Assembly (NCBI RefSeq): GCF_015711605.1
Contig: NZ_JABTEZ010000001.1
Coordinates: forward strand, 586,001 to 650,000
DNA: 64,000 nucleotides
Reading direction: 5' to 3'
Source of the DNA: Planomonospora sp. ID67723
GTDB taxonomy: Bacteria; Actinomycetota; Actinomycetes; Streptosporangiales; Streptosporangiaceae
The translations under genes were made by a program, and so were the position numbers. Position 1 is the first letter of the stretch; the number at the start of each line of letters is the position of its first letter. The notes beneath the pieces were generated by a model that saw only the letters and a list, made by a program, of their open reading frames with translations, had not been told where the DNA came from and did not search any database. Shown piece after piece: positions 18,316 to 26,382 of the stretch.

Positions 18316-18491
18316 ATTGAAAGTTGCAGTCGCAGTTTTCCTCGAACGTCTTTCTTAGAAGCGCCCGCGGGAAGTTTTTGACAGCGGGCTTTCGCTTCTC
18401 CCGACCAAGGTCGGCTGATGCACACCAGCCCGCAGCGCAGCCCCGTGCCGTCGACTTGGCGGCTCGGCGAGGCTCCCTTGAAGGAGAAGCA
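18316..18491 (+). promoter_or_regulatory. Long 5' leader of the cold-shock gene
   Basis: The region between the likely promoter and the GTG start is about 170 nt, lacks a gene, and includes the inverted repeat CCGACC/GGTCGG (18401-18414). Long structured leaders of cspA-type messages act as temperature switches. Structure here is inferred from position and base composition. Confidence 0.45.
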
Positions 18492-18695
18492 GTGACCGAA
18501 GGTACCGTGAAGTGGTTCAACGCCGAAAAGGGTTTCGGGTTCATCGCGCCCGACGACGGTAGTGCCGACGTGTTCGTGCACTTCTCGGCGATCACTACCG
18601 GTGGCTACCGCAGCCTGGAAGAGAACCAGCGGGTTGTCTTCGAGACGACCAACGGCCCCAAGGGCCCGCAGGCGGAGCAGGTTACCGCGATCTGA
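18492..18695 (+). CDS. Cold-shock domain protein
   Basis: A 67-residue single-domain CspA-type RNA-binding protein. The RNP1 motif is KGFGFIAP and RNP2 is [12 protein letters not shown] precedes RNP1 as usual. It binds single-stranded RNA or DNA and melts secondary structure. Start is GTG with AAGGAG at 18481-18486. It is monocistronic, between its own promoter and a strong terminator. Confidence 0.97.
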   Translation: MTEGTVKWFNAEKGFGFIAPDDGSADVFVHFSAITTGGYRSLEENQRVVFETTNGPKGPQAEQVTAI

Positions 18696-18729
18696 TCGCC
18701 CGGTAATCCGCATCGGATAATTCCCTGAT

Positions 18730-18760
18730 CGAGCTCGCACCGCATCGCGGTGCGAGCTCG
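18730..18760 (+). terminator. Terminator of the cold-shock gene
   Basis: A perfect 14-bp stem (18730-18743 with 18747-18760) closed by an ATC loop starts 34 bp after the stop. No T-run follows, as is common in high-GC actinobacteria. Confidence 0.88.
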
Positions 18761-18989
18761 ACTGGTTTCACGGCACCCCCGGGATATCGGCTCACATTCT
18801 TTTCGCAAAGAACCGATAAAACACCACCGGAATCCCTGCCCCTCGGGCTTCCTCCGGCAGCGGGATTCCCGTCCGGCGGCTCTCCCGGCGAACGCCCCCA
18901 CCCTGTCCCGCGGGTTCTCCGGCCGCGGATCACCGGCGCAGGACCAGGACGAACGGGCCCGTCCCGGCCGGAACGACGCAGACTCCCGC
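18761..18989. other. Gap without a recognisable gene
   Basis: About 230 bp between the cold-shock terminator and the end of the rhodanese-CBS gene. I see no gene, repeat or further hairpin of note. Confidence 0.5.
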
Positions 18990-19682
18990 TCAGAGGTCCG
19001 AGTCGTTCTGCGGAGGCCGGACGACGTCGGTCGCGAGCAGGCCGGCGAGTGTCCCGTCCGTCCGTGTCACGACCATCGTGTGGATCTTCGCCTGGTCCAT
19101 CCGCTCCAGCAGCCCGCCCAGCTCCTCGCTGGGACGGACGGTGGTGACGCCGAAGCGCATGATCTCCTCGGCCGTGGCGTCCGGCGCGGCGCCCTTCAGT
19201 TCCCGGGCTCCGACGACGCCCTGGACGACCTTCCCTTCCCGCAGCGCCACCACGGCCATCCCCGCCGGATCGGTGACGACCCGGGGTTCGAGCTCCGCCA
19301 CCCGGTCGTCGGGGAAGGCGACCACCGGATCGCGTCGCATCACGCTGGAGACGAGGAGCGCCTCCCCCTCGTACGGCAGGTCCGCCGAGAGCCAGTCCAT
19401 CTTGCTCGCATCGTAGTCGTAGACCTCGCCGAACCCCAGGCGCTCCAGCCGGGAGGCGGCCCTCGAGCTCATGTCGCATATCGAGTCGTGACAGTAGACG
19501 ACGACCGGCCGGGAGCGGTCGAGCTCCGCGGCGGTCTGGGCGTCCAGCTCCTTGAGCGGCAGGTTCCGGGCGCCGGGCAGGTGGGCCCAGTCGTATTCCT
19601 TCCTGGGCAGCACCTCAACGAGCTGGGCATCGCGGGTCTCCAGTAGGTCGCGTACGGCGTCGCGGTCGATGTGCTGAACCAT
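18990..19682 (-). CDS. Rhodanese domain fused to a CBS pair
   Basis: A 230-residue cytoplasmic protein. Residues 1-110 are a rhodanese domain (VEVLPRKEYDWAHLPGARNLPLKEL) whose active loop is CHDSICDMSS with Cys64 as the catalytic residue. Residues 112-225 are two CBS motifs (VSSVMRRDPVVAFPDDRV, MRFGVTTVRPSEELGGLLERM), which usually bind adenine nucleotides. It is probably a sulfur-transfer or redox domain gated by energy state; the partner is unknown. The ATG at 19682 is chosen; a GTG at 19700 is possible. Confidence 0.82.
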   Translation of the reverse strand: MVQHIDRDAVRDLLETRDAQLVEVLPRKEYDWAHLPGARNLPLKELDAQTAAELDRSRPVVVYCHDSICDMSSRAASRLERLGFGEVYDYDASKMDWLSADLPYEGEALLVSSVMRRDPVVAFPDDRVAELEPRVVTDPAGMAVVALREGKVVQGVVGARELKGAAPDATAEEIMRFGVTTVRPSEELGGLLERMDQAKIHTMVVTRTDGTLAGLLATDVVRPPQNDSDL

Positions 19683-19789
19683 GGCGGGAGCCGTACCCAC
19701 AATGGCGCGTTCGACTCGGGACGCCTGACCCTCTCGCCGCTTACCCGCGGCAGCGCGGGTAGGGGGTCGTATACGGGGAGGAGGCCGTC

Positions 19790-20086
19790 ATGAGAAAGCA
19801 CCTGAGCGTCCCCCGCCAGGGACCCGCACGACCGGGCCCGGGTGAGGATTTCTTCTCGCGGGCGCTCCGGCGACGCCCCTGGTCGTATCTGTCCCCGACC
19901 GAGGAGCCGCCGCGGAGCGCGCTCACCCTCCGGCTGGTGCTGGCCGTCTTCGGCCTGGTGACCTGCGGCGCCTTCGCCGTCGTGGCCGCCCTCAACGGGA
20001 TTCCCCCGCTGGCTGCGGCGATGGCCCTGCTCGCGCTCGTCGCCGCCGTCGACCTGGTCGTGGTGATCCGCCGCCGGGCGCGGTGA
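19790..20086 (+). CDS. Small two-helix membrane protein, DUF6343-like
   Basis: A 98-residue protein. Its N-terminus is Pro/Arg-rich with GEDFFSRALRRRPWSYLSPTEEPPRSALTLRLVLA, a pattern I associate with the DUF6343 family of actinobacterial membrane proteins. Two helices follow (LVLAVFGLVTCGAFAVVAAL and LAAAMALLALVAAVDLVVVI) and an Arg-rich tail. GGGAGGAGG lies about seven bases before the ATG. Function unknown. Confidence 0.75.
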   Translation: MRKHLSVPRQGPARPGPGEDFFSRALRRRPWSYLSPTEEPPRSALTLRLVLAVFGLVTCGAFAVVAALNGIPPLAAAMALLALVAAVDLVVVIRRRAR

Positions 20087-20096
20087 CGGGCCGGGG

Positions 20097-20312
20097 TCAG
20101 TCTTTCGGCCGGACGAACAGTTCGAGGTGGGAACACCGGACGCACCGGAAGGCGTCGATGATCCAACGTGTCTTTCCCAGGCGTTTGGCTCCGCCGAACA
20201 GCCCGCGTTCCAGACTGCCCTGGATCCACCGGGCGTACCCCTTGGAGTGCTCACCGCTGTCCTCGATGAAGCCGGGTTCGAGGTCCTCGCCGTCGCACTG
20301 GGTGCATCGCAT
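20097..20312 (-). CDS. Small zinc-ribbon protein
   Basis: A 71-residue protein with CTQC near the N-terminus and CVRC near the C-terminus, a four-cysteine zinc ribbon around a basic middle (ARWIQGSLERGLFGGAKRLGKTRW). It is similar to small actinobacterial proteins of unknown function. The ATG at 20312 is chosen because CTQC directly follows; an upstream ATG at 20357 adds 15 residues. It is convergent with the gene at 19790, ten bp away. Confidence 0.7.
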   Translation of the reverse strand: MRCTQCDGEDLEPGFIEDSGEHSKGYARWIQGSLERGLFGGAKRLGKTRWIIDAFRCVRCSHLELFVRPKD

Positions 20313-20442
20313 GCCCGCATTGTGCCAGCGCCCTTCCCGGTGATCAGTGCATTTCACCGTAGAATCACCCTCGGCCGACCAGAGCGGACGAACCGCCGGA
20401 TGCGAGGCTCGGCCCGCCGGGTCCTCGATCGGAAGGAACTCA

Positions 20443-20865
20443 GTGGATCTGAACTACTACCGGACCCTGATCGTGGTCGCGGAGGACTGCCCGGTCTCCG
20501 CGAGCGTCGTGCCGCCGGAGCGGGGTGACAAGCCCACCGTCGCGAGCCTGCAGCACCGGATGATCGCGGAGGCTCCGGGCACGCTCACCCAGGAGGATGT
20601 GCTGTTCCATACGTGGCTGCGGCGGCAGGAGCCCGCGGAGAGATCGGCGAACGAGGTCGCCCGGCTGCGGGACGCCTTCTTCTCCAAGCCCCAGGCCTGC
20701 CTTCGCGCCTCACCGCTGCCGAAGAAGTTCGGCTGGGGACTGCTCTTCGACGCGGAGGGCAGGATCTCGCTGTGTCCCATGGAGTCGGACGCCTACCGGC
20801 GGATCGCCGCGGGGGACGAGGACGGCGTCACCGTTCTCAAGGCGATGCGCTCGCGCCGCGCCTGA
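20443..20865 (+). CDS. DUF6157-family protein
   Basis: A 140-residue cytoplasmic protein. NYYRTLIVVAEDCPVSASVVPPERG, TVASLQHRMI, LTQEDVLFHTW, ACLRASPLPKKFGWGLLFDAEGRISL are the conserved blocks of DUF6157, a family common in bacteria with no known activity. GTG start with GGAAGGA six bases upstream. Monocistronic. Confidence 0.85.
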   Translation: MDLNYYRTLIVVAEDCPVSASVVPPERGDKPTVASLQHRMIAEAPGTLTQEDVLFHTWLRRQEPAERSANEVARLRDAFFSKPQACLRASPLPKKFGWGLLFDAEGRISLCPMESDAYRRIAAGDEDGVTVLKAMRSRRA

Positions 20866-20897
20866 CGGCCGTCCTTCCCGGTCGGACGGGGAACCGG

Positions 20898-20935
20898 ACT
20901 CCGGCCGGGCCGCGGGCGGTGGACCCGGCCGGAGT
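20898..20935. terminator. Bidirectional hairpin between convergent genes
   Basis: A perfect 12-bp stem (20898-20909 with 20924-20935) and 14-nt loop lies between the DUF6157 gene and the zinc-binding small protein. Confidence 0.75.
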
Positions 20936-20944
20936 TCGGCCGTC

Positions 20945-21136
20945 TCAGGGGGTGCGCTGCAGCTCCGGCGGGATCCAGCCCGACGCCGACCGCCAGTTGC
21001 GCTCGGCGATCGGCATCCGCCGGGAGGGATGGACCTCCTCCAGCTCCGCGCCGTCCTGCAGGCAGCTCGTGCCGGGAAGCGCCCCGCACACCGGGCAGGA
21101 CAGATGATGACGTTCGGCTTCGGGCCGTCCACGCAT
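20945..21136 (-). CDS. Small zinc-binding protein (CPxCGAxPGxxC type)
   Basis: A 63-residue protein with HHLSCPVCGALPGTSCLQDG and a later HPSR, the pattern of short actinobacterial proteins with a Cys3His zinc finger that also occurs in phage proteins. The tail (RNWRSASGWIPPEL) has no known motif. AGGAG precedes the ATG. The role is unknown; nucleic-acid binding is plausible. Confidence 0.72.
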   Translation of the reverse strand: MRGRPEAERHHLSCPVCGALPGTSCLQDGAELEEVHPSRRMPIAERNWRSASGWIPPELQRTP

Positions 21137-21238
21137 TTCTCGGCTCCTCTCCCGACTTTCAGCCTCGGGATAAGCCGATCCTACGCATCAGCATCGCCCA
21201 ATGGAAGCTTAAAGTGACGGCAACATCACTCAGAGCGA

Positions 21239-22078
21239 TCAGGCGCGGGGGCCGGGGGCCCTGCGGAAGGCGAAAGGCTGACTCTCCCGGCCCGGGACCA
21301 CGAACCAGCACTCGCCGGTGTCGTCGCTGTCGAGCAGCCGGAAGAAGGTGTCGACCACTTCCGAGACCTCCAGGATCGGGAAGCCGATCTGCTCGAGCAG
21401 GGCTTTGCCCTCACCCAGGATCGCCGTGTCGGCGAACGACGGGCACAGCGCCTGCACCTTGACTCCCAGCGGCGCGAGATCCTGGGCGAGTGAGCGGACG
21501 AGCCCGACGACGGCGTGCTTGTTGGCGGAGTAGATGGGGTCGGACGGGATGCCGACGATGCCCGCCATGCTCGCGGTCGCCACGATCGTGCCGCCGCCCG
21601 CGGCCAGCAGCGCCGGGATCGCGGCGTGCGCGCCGAACACCACGCCGTCGAGGTTGACGCCCATCGCCAGCCGGTAGCGCTTGACGTCGAAGTCCTCGCG
21701 CAGTCCGCAGCCCGAGGCGATGCCGGCGTTGAGGAAGGCCAGGTCGAGCCTGCCGTACCGCTCGACGGCGGTGGCGACCGCGGCCTCGTTGTCCTCCAGC
21801 CGCGTCACGTCGCAGTGGGTGAACAACCCGCCGACCTCGTCGGCGACGCCCTTCCCCGCCGCGTCGTCGACGTCGGCGACGACGACCTTCGCCCCGCCCT
21901 GCGCGAGCCGGCGGGCCACCGCGGCGCCGATGCCGTTCCCGCCGCCCGTGACGAGCGCGACCTTGCCCTCCAGGCGGTCGCCGCGGACCGCGTTGAACGC
22001 GCCCGCGGGCCGGCTCTCCCCGATCCCGCTGAGCATTCCCGCGCCGTCTCCGGCGAACTGGTTTCCCGTCTCACTCAC
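21239..22078 (-). CDS. SDR family oxidoreductase
   Basis: A 279-residue short-chain dehydrogenase. Cofactor motif VTGGGNGIGAAVA at about 40; VVADVDD suggests NAD preference; NAGIA; catalytic Ser in ATASMAG, Tyr and Lys in YSANKHAVVG. A 37-residue extension precedes the Rossmann fold. It overlaps the acyl-CoA dehydrogenase stop by four bases and is last in a three-gene operon, so it probably oxidises a hydroxyacyl or alcohol intermediate. Confidence 0.93.
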   Translation of the reverse strand: MSETGNQFAGDGAGMLSGIGESRPAGAFNAVRGDRLEGKVALVTGGGNGIGAAVARRLAQGGAKVVVADVDDAAGKGVADEVGGLFTHCDVTRLEDNEAAVATAVERYGRLDLAFLNAGIASGCGLREDFDVKRYRLAMGVNLDGVVFGAHAAIPALLAAGGGTIVATASMAGIVGIPSDPIYSANKHAVVGLVRSLAQDLAPLGVKVQALCPSFADTAILGEGKALLEQIGFPILEVSEVVDTFFRLLDSDDTGECWFVVPGRESQPFAFRRAPGPRA

Positions 22079-23310
22079 AGTGGCAGCCCTCCGGTGGCGG
22101 CGTTGGTCGAACCCGTGGCCCGGTAGGCCGCGATCGTGCGTTCGGCGATGCGCATCTGGTGGATCTCGTCGGCTCCGTCGGCGAACCGCGCCCAGCGGGC
22201 GTGCTGGAACATGTGGGCCAGCGGGGTGTCGGTCGAGTAGCCCAGCGCGCCGTGCACCTGGATCGCCCGGTCGACGATCCGGTTGAGGCTGTTGGCCACG
22301 AAGTGCTTGGCCATCGAGACCTCGGTACGGAAGTCCTCACCCTTGTCGATCTTCGAGGCGGCGTGCAGGACCATGAGCTTGCACTGGTAGAGCTCCATGG
22401 CCGAGTCGGCGATGAGCCACTGGATGCCCTGCTTCTCGGCTAGCAGCGAGCCGTGGCTGTAGCGGCTGAGGGCCCGCCCGACCATCATGTCGAGCGCCGT
22501 CTCGGCCTGCGAGATCCAGCGCATGCAGTGCGCCAGCCGGGCCGGGCCGAGCCGGTACTGGCCCAGGCGGTGGCCGTTGCCGCGCCCGCCGAGGATCTGG
22601 CTGTCCGGCACTCGCAGGTCGGTGATGACGATCTCGCTGTGGCCGGTCGAGCCGTGCATCGTCTCGACCTCGCGGACGTCCTTCCAGCCCTCCTGCGGCA
22701 GGTCGACGAGGAAGGCGGTGTTGGCGCCGCGGGCCCCCTCGGGCATGTCGAGCTCGGTCTTGGCGATGAGGATGGCGAAGCTCGCGCGGCGGGCGTTGGA
22801 GATGAACCACTTGTGACCGTTGATGACCCACTCGTCGCCGTCCTTGACGGCGTGCGTGCGGATGAGCGTGGGGTCGGAGCCGGCGACCTCGGGCTCGGTC
22901 ATCGCGAAGCAGGACATCTTGACGCCCTGGAGCAGCGGCCTGAGGTACTTCTCCTTCTGCTCGTCGGTGCCCCAGTGCAGCAGCGTGTGCATGTTGCCCT
23001 CGTCGGGGGCCGCGCAGTTGAGGATCCACGGCCCGAGCCGGGTCTTGGCCGCCTCTGACTGCACCATCGCCAGCTCGACGTGGCCCAGGCCCATGCCGCC
23101 CCACTCCTTGGGCATGTGCGGCAGCCAGAGCCCCTCGGCCTGCGCCTTGCCGCGCAGCTCCAGGATGACCCGGATGTACTCCTCCCGGCTGGTGACCCTC
23201 TCCTCGTCGTCGAAGCCCTTGACGGCCGGGATGACGGTCTCCTGGATGAAGGCCCGTACACGCCGGCGAATCTCCTCGTGCTCGGGGGCGAGTGTGAAGT
23301 CGATGGCCAT
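22075..23310 (-). CDS. Acyl-CoA dehydrogenase
   Basis: A 411-residue flavoprotein of the acyl-CoA dehydrogenase family, feeding electrons to ETF. Conserved blocks: CFAMTEPEVAGSDPT, WVINGHKWFISNA, and the C-terminal QVHGALGYSTDTPLAHMFQHARWARFADGADEIHQMRIAERTI. It resembles the long-chain members that are encoded beside an aminoglycoside-phosphotransferase-like protein. The catalytic-base position must be assigned by alignment. Middle gene of the operon. Confidence 0.94.
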   Translation of the reverse strand: MAIDFTLAPEHEEIRRRVRAFIQETVIPAVKGFDDEERVTSREEYIRVILELRGKAQAEGLWLPHMPKEWGGMGLGHVELAMVQSEAAKTRLGPWILNCAAPDEGNMHTLLHWGTDEQKEKYLRPLLQGVKMSCFAMTEPEVAGSDPTLIRTHAVKDGDEWVINGHKWFISNARRASFAILIAKTELDMPEGARGANTAFLVDLPQEGWKDVREVETMHGSTGHSEIVITDLRVPDSQILGGRGNGHRLGQYRLGPARLAHCMRWISQAETALDMMVGRALSRYSHGSLLAEKQGIQWLIADSAMELYQCKLMVLHAASKIDKGEDFRTEVSMAKHFVANSLNRIVDRAIQVHGALGYSTDTPLAHMFQHARWARFADGADEIHQMRIAERTIAAYRATGSTNAATGGLPL

Positions 23311-23320
23311 GTGATCTCCT

Positions 23321-24406
23321 TCAGTACGGTCCGCGGGCGCTCGCCGGCGGCCTGCGGGCGAGGGATGAGGCGCGGTCGAGCAGAATCCGCACGGCGCCGC
23401 CGAACGAGGCGAACGCCGGGTTGGTGGTCTGGCCGGCCCGGTAGCGGAACCAGATCTGCTGGGCGATCACCGCCAGCCGGAACAGGCCGAACACCTCGTA
23501 GAACTCCCACCGCTCCATCCGAAGGCCGGTGCGGGTCAGGTAGCGCCGGACGAACTCCTCGCGCGTCGGCATCCCGGGCAGGTGGGTGGGCTGACCGCGC
23601 AGGAGGGCGTACATCTCGTCGTCGTCCGCCGTGATCCAGTAGGCCATGGCGGAGCCCAGCTCCATCAGCGGGTCGCCGACGGTGGCCATCTCCCAGTCCA
23701 GGACGCCCACGACGCGCGGCGGGCCGTCCAGGTCCAGGACCAGGTTGTCCAGCTTCCAGTCGTTGTGGATCAGGCGGGTCGCGGCGTCCTGCGGCTGGTG
23801 CGCGGCCAGCCAGGCCATCACGTCCTCGCCGTCGGGCACGTCGTCGGTCAGCGCGCCCCGGTAGCGCCGCGACCAGCCCTCCACCTGCCTGCGGACGTAT
23901 CCCGGCCCCCGGCCCAGGTCGCCGAGGCCCGCCCGGTCCGGGTCCACCGCGTGCAGGTCGGCCAGCGTGTCGACCACGGTGTGGCCCAGGGTCCTGGCCT
24001 GCGCCTCGTCGAGCACCACGCCGGGCGGGAGCTCGCGGCGCAGGATCGTGCCCTCGACGCGCTCCATCACGTAGAAGTCGCCCCCCAGGACCGCCGGGTC
24101 GTCGCAGAAGGCGACCATCTCCGGCACCGCGCCGAAGTGGGGCCGGAGCCGCTGCTGCACGGTGAACTCGCGCCGCATGTCGTGGGCGGAGGCGGCCTTG
24201 TGTCCGCGGGGCGGCCGGCGCATGATCAGGTCGCGCCCGCCGTACCGGAGCAGGTAGGTCAGGTTCGACACGCCCCCGCCGAACTGCCGCACCTCCGGCG
24301 GACCGGCCAGGTCCGGAACCCGGGCCGCGAGCCAGGCGTGCAGCGCGGCGACGTCGAACGCGTCCTCCTGCCGGACCTCTCCGGCCTCGTGCACCGTGGA
24401 GCTCAT
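23321..24406 (-). CDS. Phosphotransferase (APH) family protein, acyl-CoA-dehydrogenase-associated
   Basis: A 361-residue kinase-fold protein. VRQFGGGVSNLTYLLRYGGRDLIMRRPP is the nucleotide-binding start; LIHNDWKLDNLVLD is the catalytic loop (HND instead of HGD), and VLDWEMATVGDPLMELG holds the metal-binding Asp. In actinobacteria and in eukaryotic ACAD10/11 this kinase domain works with acyl-CoA dehydrogenases on 4-hydroxy acids, where phosphorylation precedes dehydration. That function is inferred for this operon. The ATG at 24406 has GGAGCG upstream. Confidence 0.92.
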   Translation of the reverse strand: MSSTVHEAGEVRQEDAFDVAALHAWLAARVPDLAGPPEVRQFGGGVSNLTYLLRYGGRDLIMRRPPRGHKAASAHDMRREFTVQQRLRPHFGAVPEMVAFCDDPAVLGGDFYVMERVEGTILRRELPPGVVLDEAQARTLGHTVVDTLADLHAVDPDRAGLGDLGRGPGYVRRQVEGWSRRYRGALTDDVPDGEDVMAWLAAHQPQDAATRLIHNDWKLDNLVLDLDGPPRVVGVLDWEMATVGDPLMELGSAMAYWITADDDEMYALLRGQPTHLPGMPTREEFVRRYLTRTGLRMERWEFYEVFGLFRLAVIAQQIWFRYRAGQTTNPAFASFGGAVRILLDRASSLARRPPASARGPY

Positions 24407-24491
24407 GGGCGCACGCTCCGGCGGCGGTGCTCGTGGCGGATGCTGGTCGCGATGTGCACGGGGAACTCCTTCGTCGAGGACGGTGACAACA

Positions 24492-24507
24492 TACCAAACG
24501 GTCGGTA
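24492..24507. promoter_or_regulatory. TetR-type imperfect palindrome between divergent genes
   Basis: TACCAAACGGTCGGTA has outer TACC/GGTA arms and mostly symmetric inner pairs, a common TetR-family operator form in actinobacterial fatty-acid loci. It lies between the APH gene and the phosphotriesterase-family gene. No TetR gene is adjacent. Confidence 0.5.
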
Positions 24508-24548
24508 CGTTCATAGGACGGCCGGTTCGACGGAAGGAAGGCCCCTCG

Positions 24549-25541
24549 ATGCCCCGGATCCACACCGCCCTCGGCCCCGTCGACACCGCCGAACTCGGCC
24601 GCACCTACATGCACGAGCACGTGTTCGTCCTCACCGCCGACGTGCAGCAGAACCATCCCGGCGAGTGGGGCGACGAGGACGAACGCGTCGCGGACGCGGT
24701 GGGCAGGCTCCGGGCCCTGGCCGCCCAGGGCGTGCGCACGATCGTCGACCCCACGGTCATCGGCCTGGGAAGGTACATCCCACGCATCCGGCGCATCGCC
24801 GAGCAGGTCCCGGAGCTCAACATCGTCGTCGCCACCGGCTGCTACACCTACGGCGACGTGCCGTTCTTCTTCCACCACCGGGGACCGGCGCTCAACGCCG
24901 CGCTCGGCACGGAAATCCCCGACCCCATGGTCGACATGTTCGTCGGGGACATCGTGGACGGCATCGCCGGCACCGGAGTGAAGGCCGCCTTCCTGAAGTG
25001 CGCCATCGACCGGGCCGGCATGACCGGAGGCGTCGAGCGGGTGATGCGGGCGGTCGCCAGGGCCCACCGGCGGACCGGCGCCCCGGTCACCGTGCACACC
25101 CATCCCGGCAGCCGGACGGGGCTGGAGGTCAGGCGGGTGCTCTGCGAGGAGGAGGGCGTCGACCCCGGCCGCGTCGTGCTCGGGCACAGCGGTGACACCA
25201 CCGACGCCGACCACCTCACCGAGCTCGCCGAGGCCGGTTTCATCCTCGGCATGGACCGCTTCGGCATCAACCTCGACACCACCTTCGAGGCCCGCGCCGA
25301 CATCGTCGTCGAGATGTGCCGGCGCGGCTTCGCCGGGCAGATGGTGCTCTCGCAGGACGCCTCCTGCTACATCGACTGGGTCGACCCGGCCGTCATGGCC
25401 TTCCTGCCGCAGTGGCACTATCTGCACATCGAACAGGATGTGCTGCCCTACCTCCGCGAGCACGGAGTCACCGAGCAGCAGATCACCACCATGCTCGTCG
25501 ACGTCCCCCGCCGCTACTTCGACACCACCGGCCCGTACTGA
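24549..25541 (+). CDS. Phosphotriesterase-family metal hydrolase
   Basis: A 330-residue TIM-barrel amidohydrolase. Metal ligands: HEH near the start (YMHEHVF), the bridging carboxylated Lys in KAAFLK, His in VHTHPGSRTG and GHSGD, and Asp in LSQDAS. Relatives are phosphotriesterases, lactonases and N-acyl hydrolases. Next to an acyl-CoA dehydrogenase and hydroxy-acid-type kinase, a lactonase role is the better guess. GGAAGGAAGG precedes the ATG. Confidence 0.93.
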   Translation: MPRIHTALGPVDTAELGRTYMHEHVFVLTADVQQNHPGEWGDEDERVADAVGRLRALAAQGVRTIVDPTVIGLGRYIPRIRRIAEQVPELNIVVATGCYTYGDVPFFFHHRGPALNAALGTEIPDPMVDMFVGDIVDGIAGTGVKAAFLKCAIDRAGMTGGVERVMRAVARAHRRTGAPVTVHTHPGSRTGLEVRRVLCEEEGVDPGRVVLGHSGDTTDADHLTELAEAGFILGMDRFGINLDTTFEARADIVVEMCRRGFAGQMVLSQDASCYIDWVDPAVMAFLPQWHYLHIEQDVLPYLREHGVTEQQITTMLVDVPRRYFDTTGPY

Positions 25542-25836
25542 ACTCCGGTCCGCGTCGAGCAGAGATCCGCCGAGAAGTCCGGATAGCGGCACGCTGACGT
25601 AAATCCTGTCCAACGGCCAGTGTGTCCCGGTCACCGGCCGGGGACCAGGACTGAAGATTCTCATGGTCCGCACCGGCATTCGGATGTCATGGATTCCGGC
25701 CTTCCGCGATCGGCGCGGGAGTCCTCTCCACTGACCGGCGGGAAGGCGCGCAGCCGGGGTCAGGGACACCCCGTAGGCGCCCCTCGCCGAGGTGGCGGCC
25801 ACGAGGCAATCAGGCAACGAGTTCAGGAGGACCTCA
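25542..25836. other. Gap without a recognisable gene
   Basis: Nearly 300 bp upstream of the CBM48 gene. I see no convincing open frame with a ribosome site, no strong hairpin and no repeat; it presumably holds the promoter for 25837. Confidence 0.5.
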
Positions 25837-26232
25837 GTGATCAAGCGCGCCAAGCCCACCAAGAACGGCCAGGTCAAGATCACCTTCACCGTGCCGGCGG
25901 ACCGCGTCTCCGGCGGAGTCTCCCTGGTCGGCGACTTCAACGGCTGGGACCCCTACGCCCACCCGATGCAGCCGAAGGACGACGGCATCTACCAGGTGAC
26001 CGTCACCCTCCCCGCCGATCGGGGCATCTGCTTCCGCTATCTCGCCGACGGCGGCCTGTGGTTCGACGACGACGACGCCGACCGCCACGACCAGCACGGC
26101 GGATACCTCGACGCCGCCGAGGCGAAGGCGCCGCGGCCCCAGGCCGTCAAAGCCCCCGCCAAGGCGCCCGCCCGGCGCGTCCCGGGGAAGCAGCCGCTCG
26201 TCTCCTCCGTCCCCGCCCTCGCCACGCCGTAG
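25837..26232 (+). CDS. Stand-alone CBM48 (glycogen-binding) protein
   Basis: A 131-residue protein. Residues 10-90 form an early-set beta-sandwich of the CBM48/isoamylase-N type: VKITFTVPADRVSGGVSLVGDFNGWDPYAHPM, GIYQVTVTLP, CFRYLADGGLWFDDDDADRHDQHGG. The Trp of NGW is the usual glucan-stacking residue. The C-terminal 40 residues are Ala/Pro/Lys-rich and probably disordered. There is no catalytic domain, so it may be a glycogen-targeting or regulatory subunit. GTG start with AGGAGGACCTCA just upstream. Confidence 0.87.
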   Translation: MIKRAKPTKNGQVKITFTVPADRVSGGVSLVGDFNGWDPYAHPMQPKDDGIYQVTVTLPADRGICFRYLADGGLWFDDDDADRHDQHGGYLDAAEAKAPRPQAVKAPAKAPARRVPGKQPLVSSVPALATP

Positions 26233-26382
26233 CACCCGGTACGGCTCCGCCCGGCGCTCTTCGCCTGCCACGTCGTCCTTCCCGGGCCCGCGGTTTCCTA
26301 CGAAGTCTTTGCCCGACGCCGAGATGAACCCGCGGGCCCGCCGGGGAGAAGCTGCGTATTGTCAGTGAGCTGGGGAGACGCG

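Noticed and set aside
22899-25940. A 1013-residue open frame on the minus strand
   Set aside because: It is antisense to, or out of frame with, the acyl-CoA dehydrogenase, APH and phosphotriesterase genes, and its translation is Arg/Pro/Gly-rich with no domain. Long empty frames are normal in DNA of this GC content.
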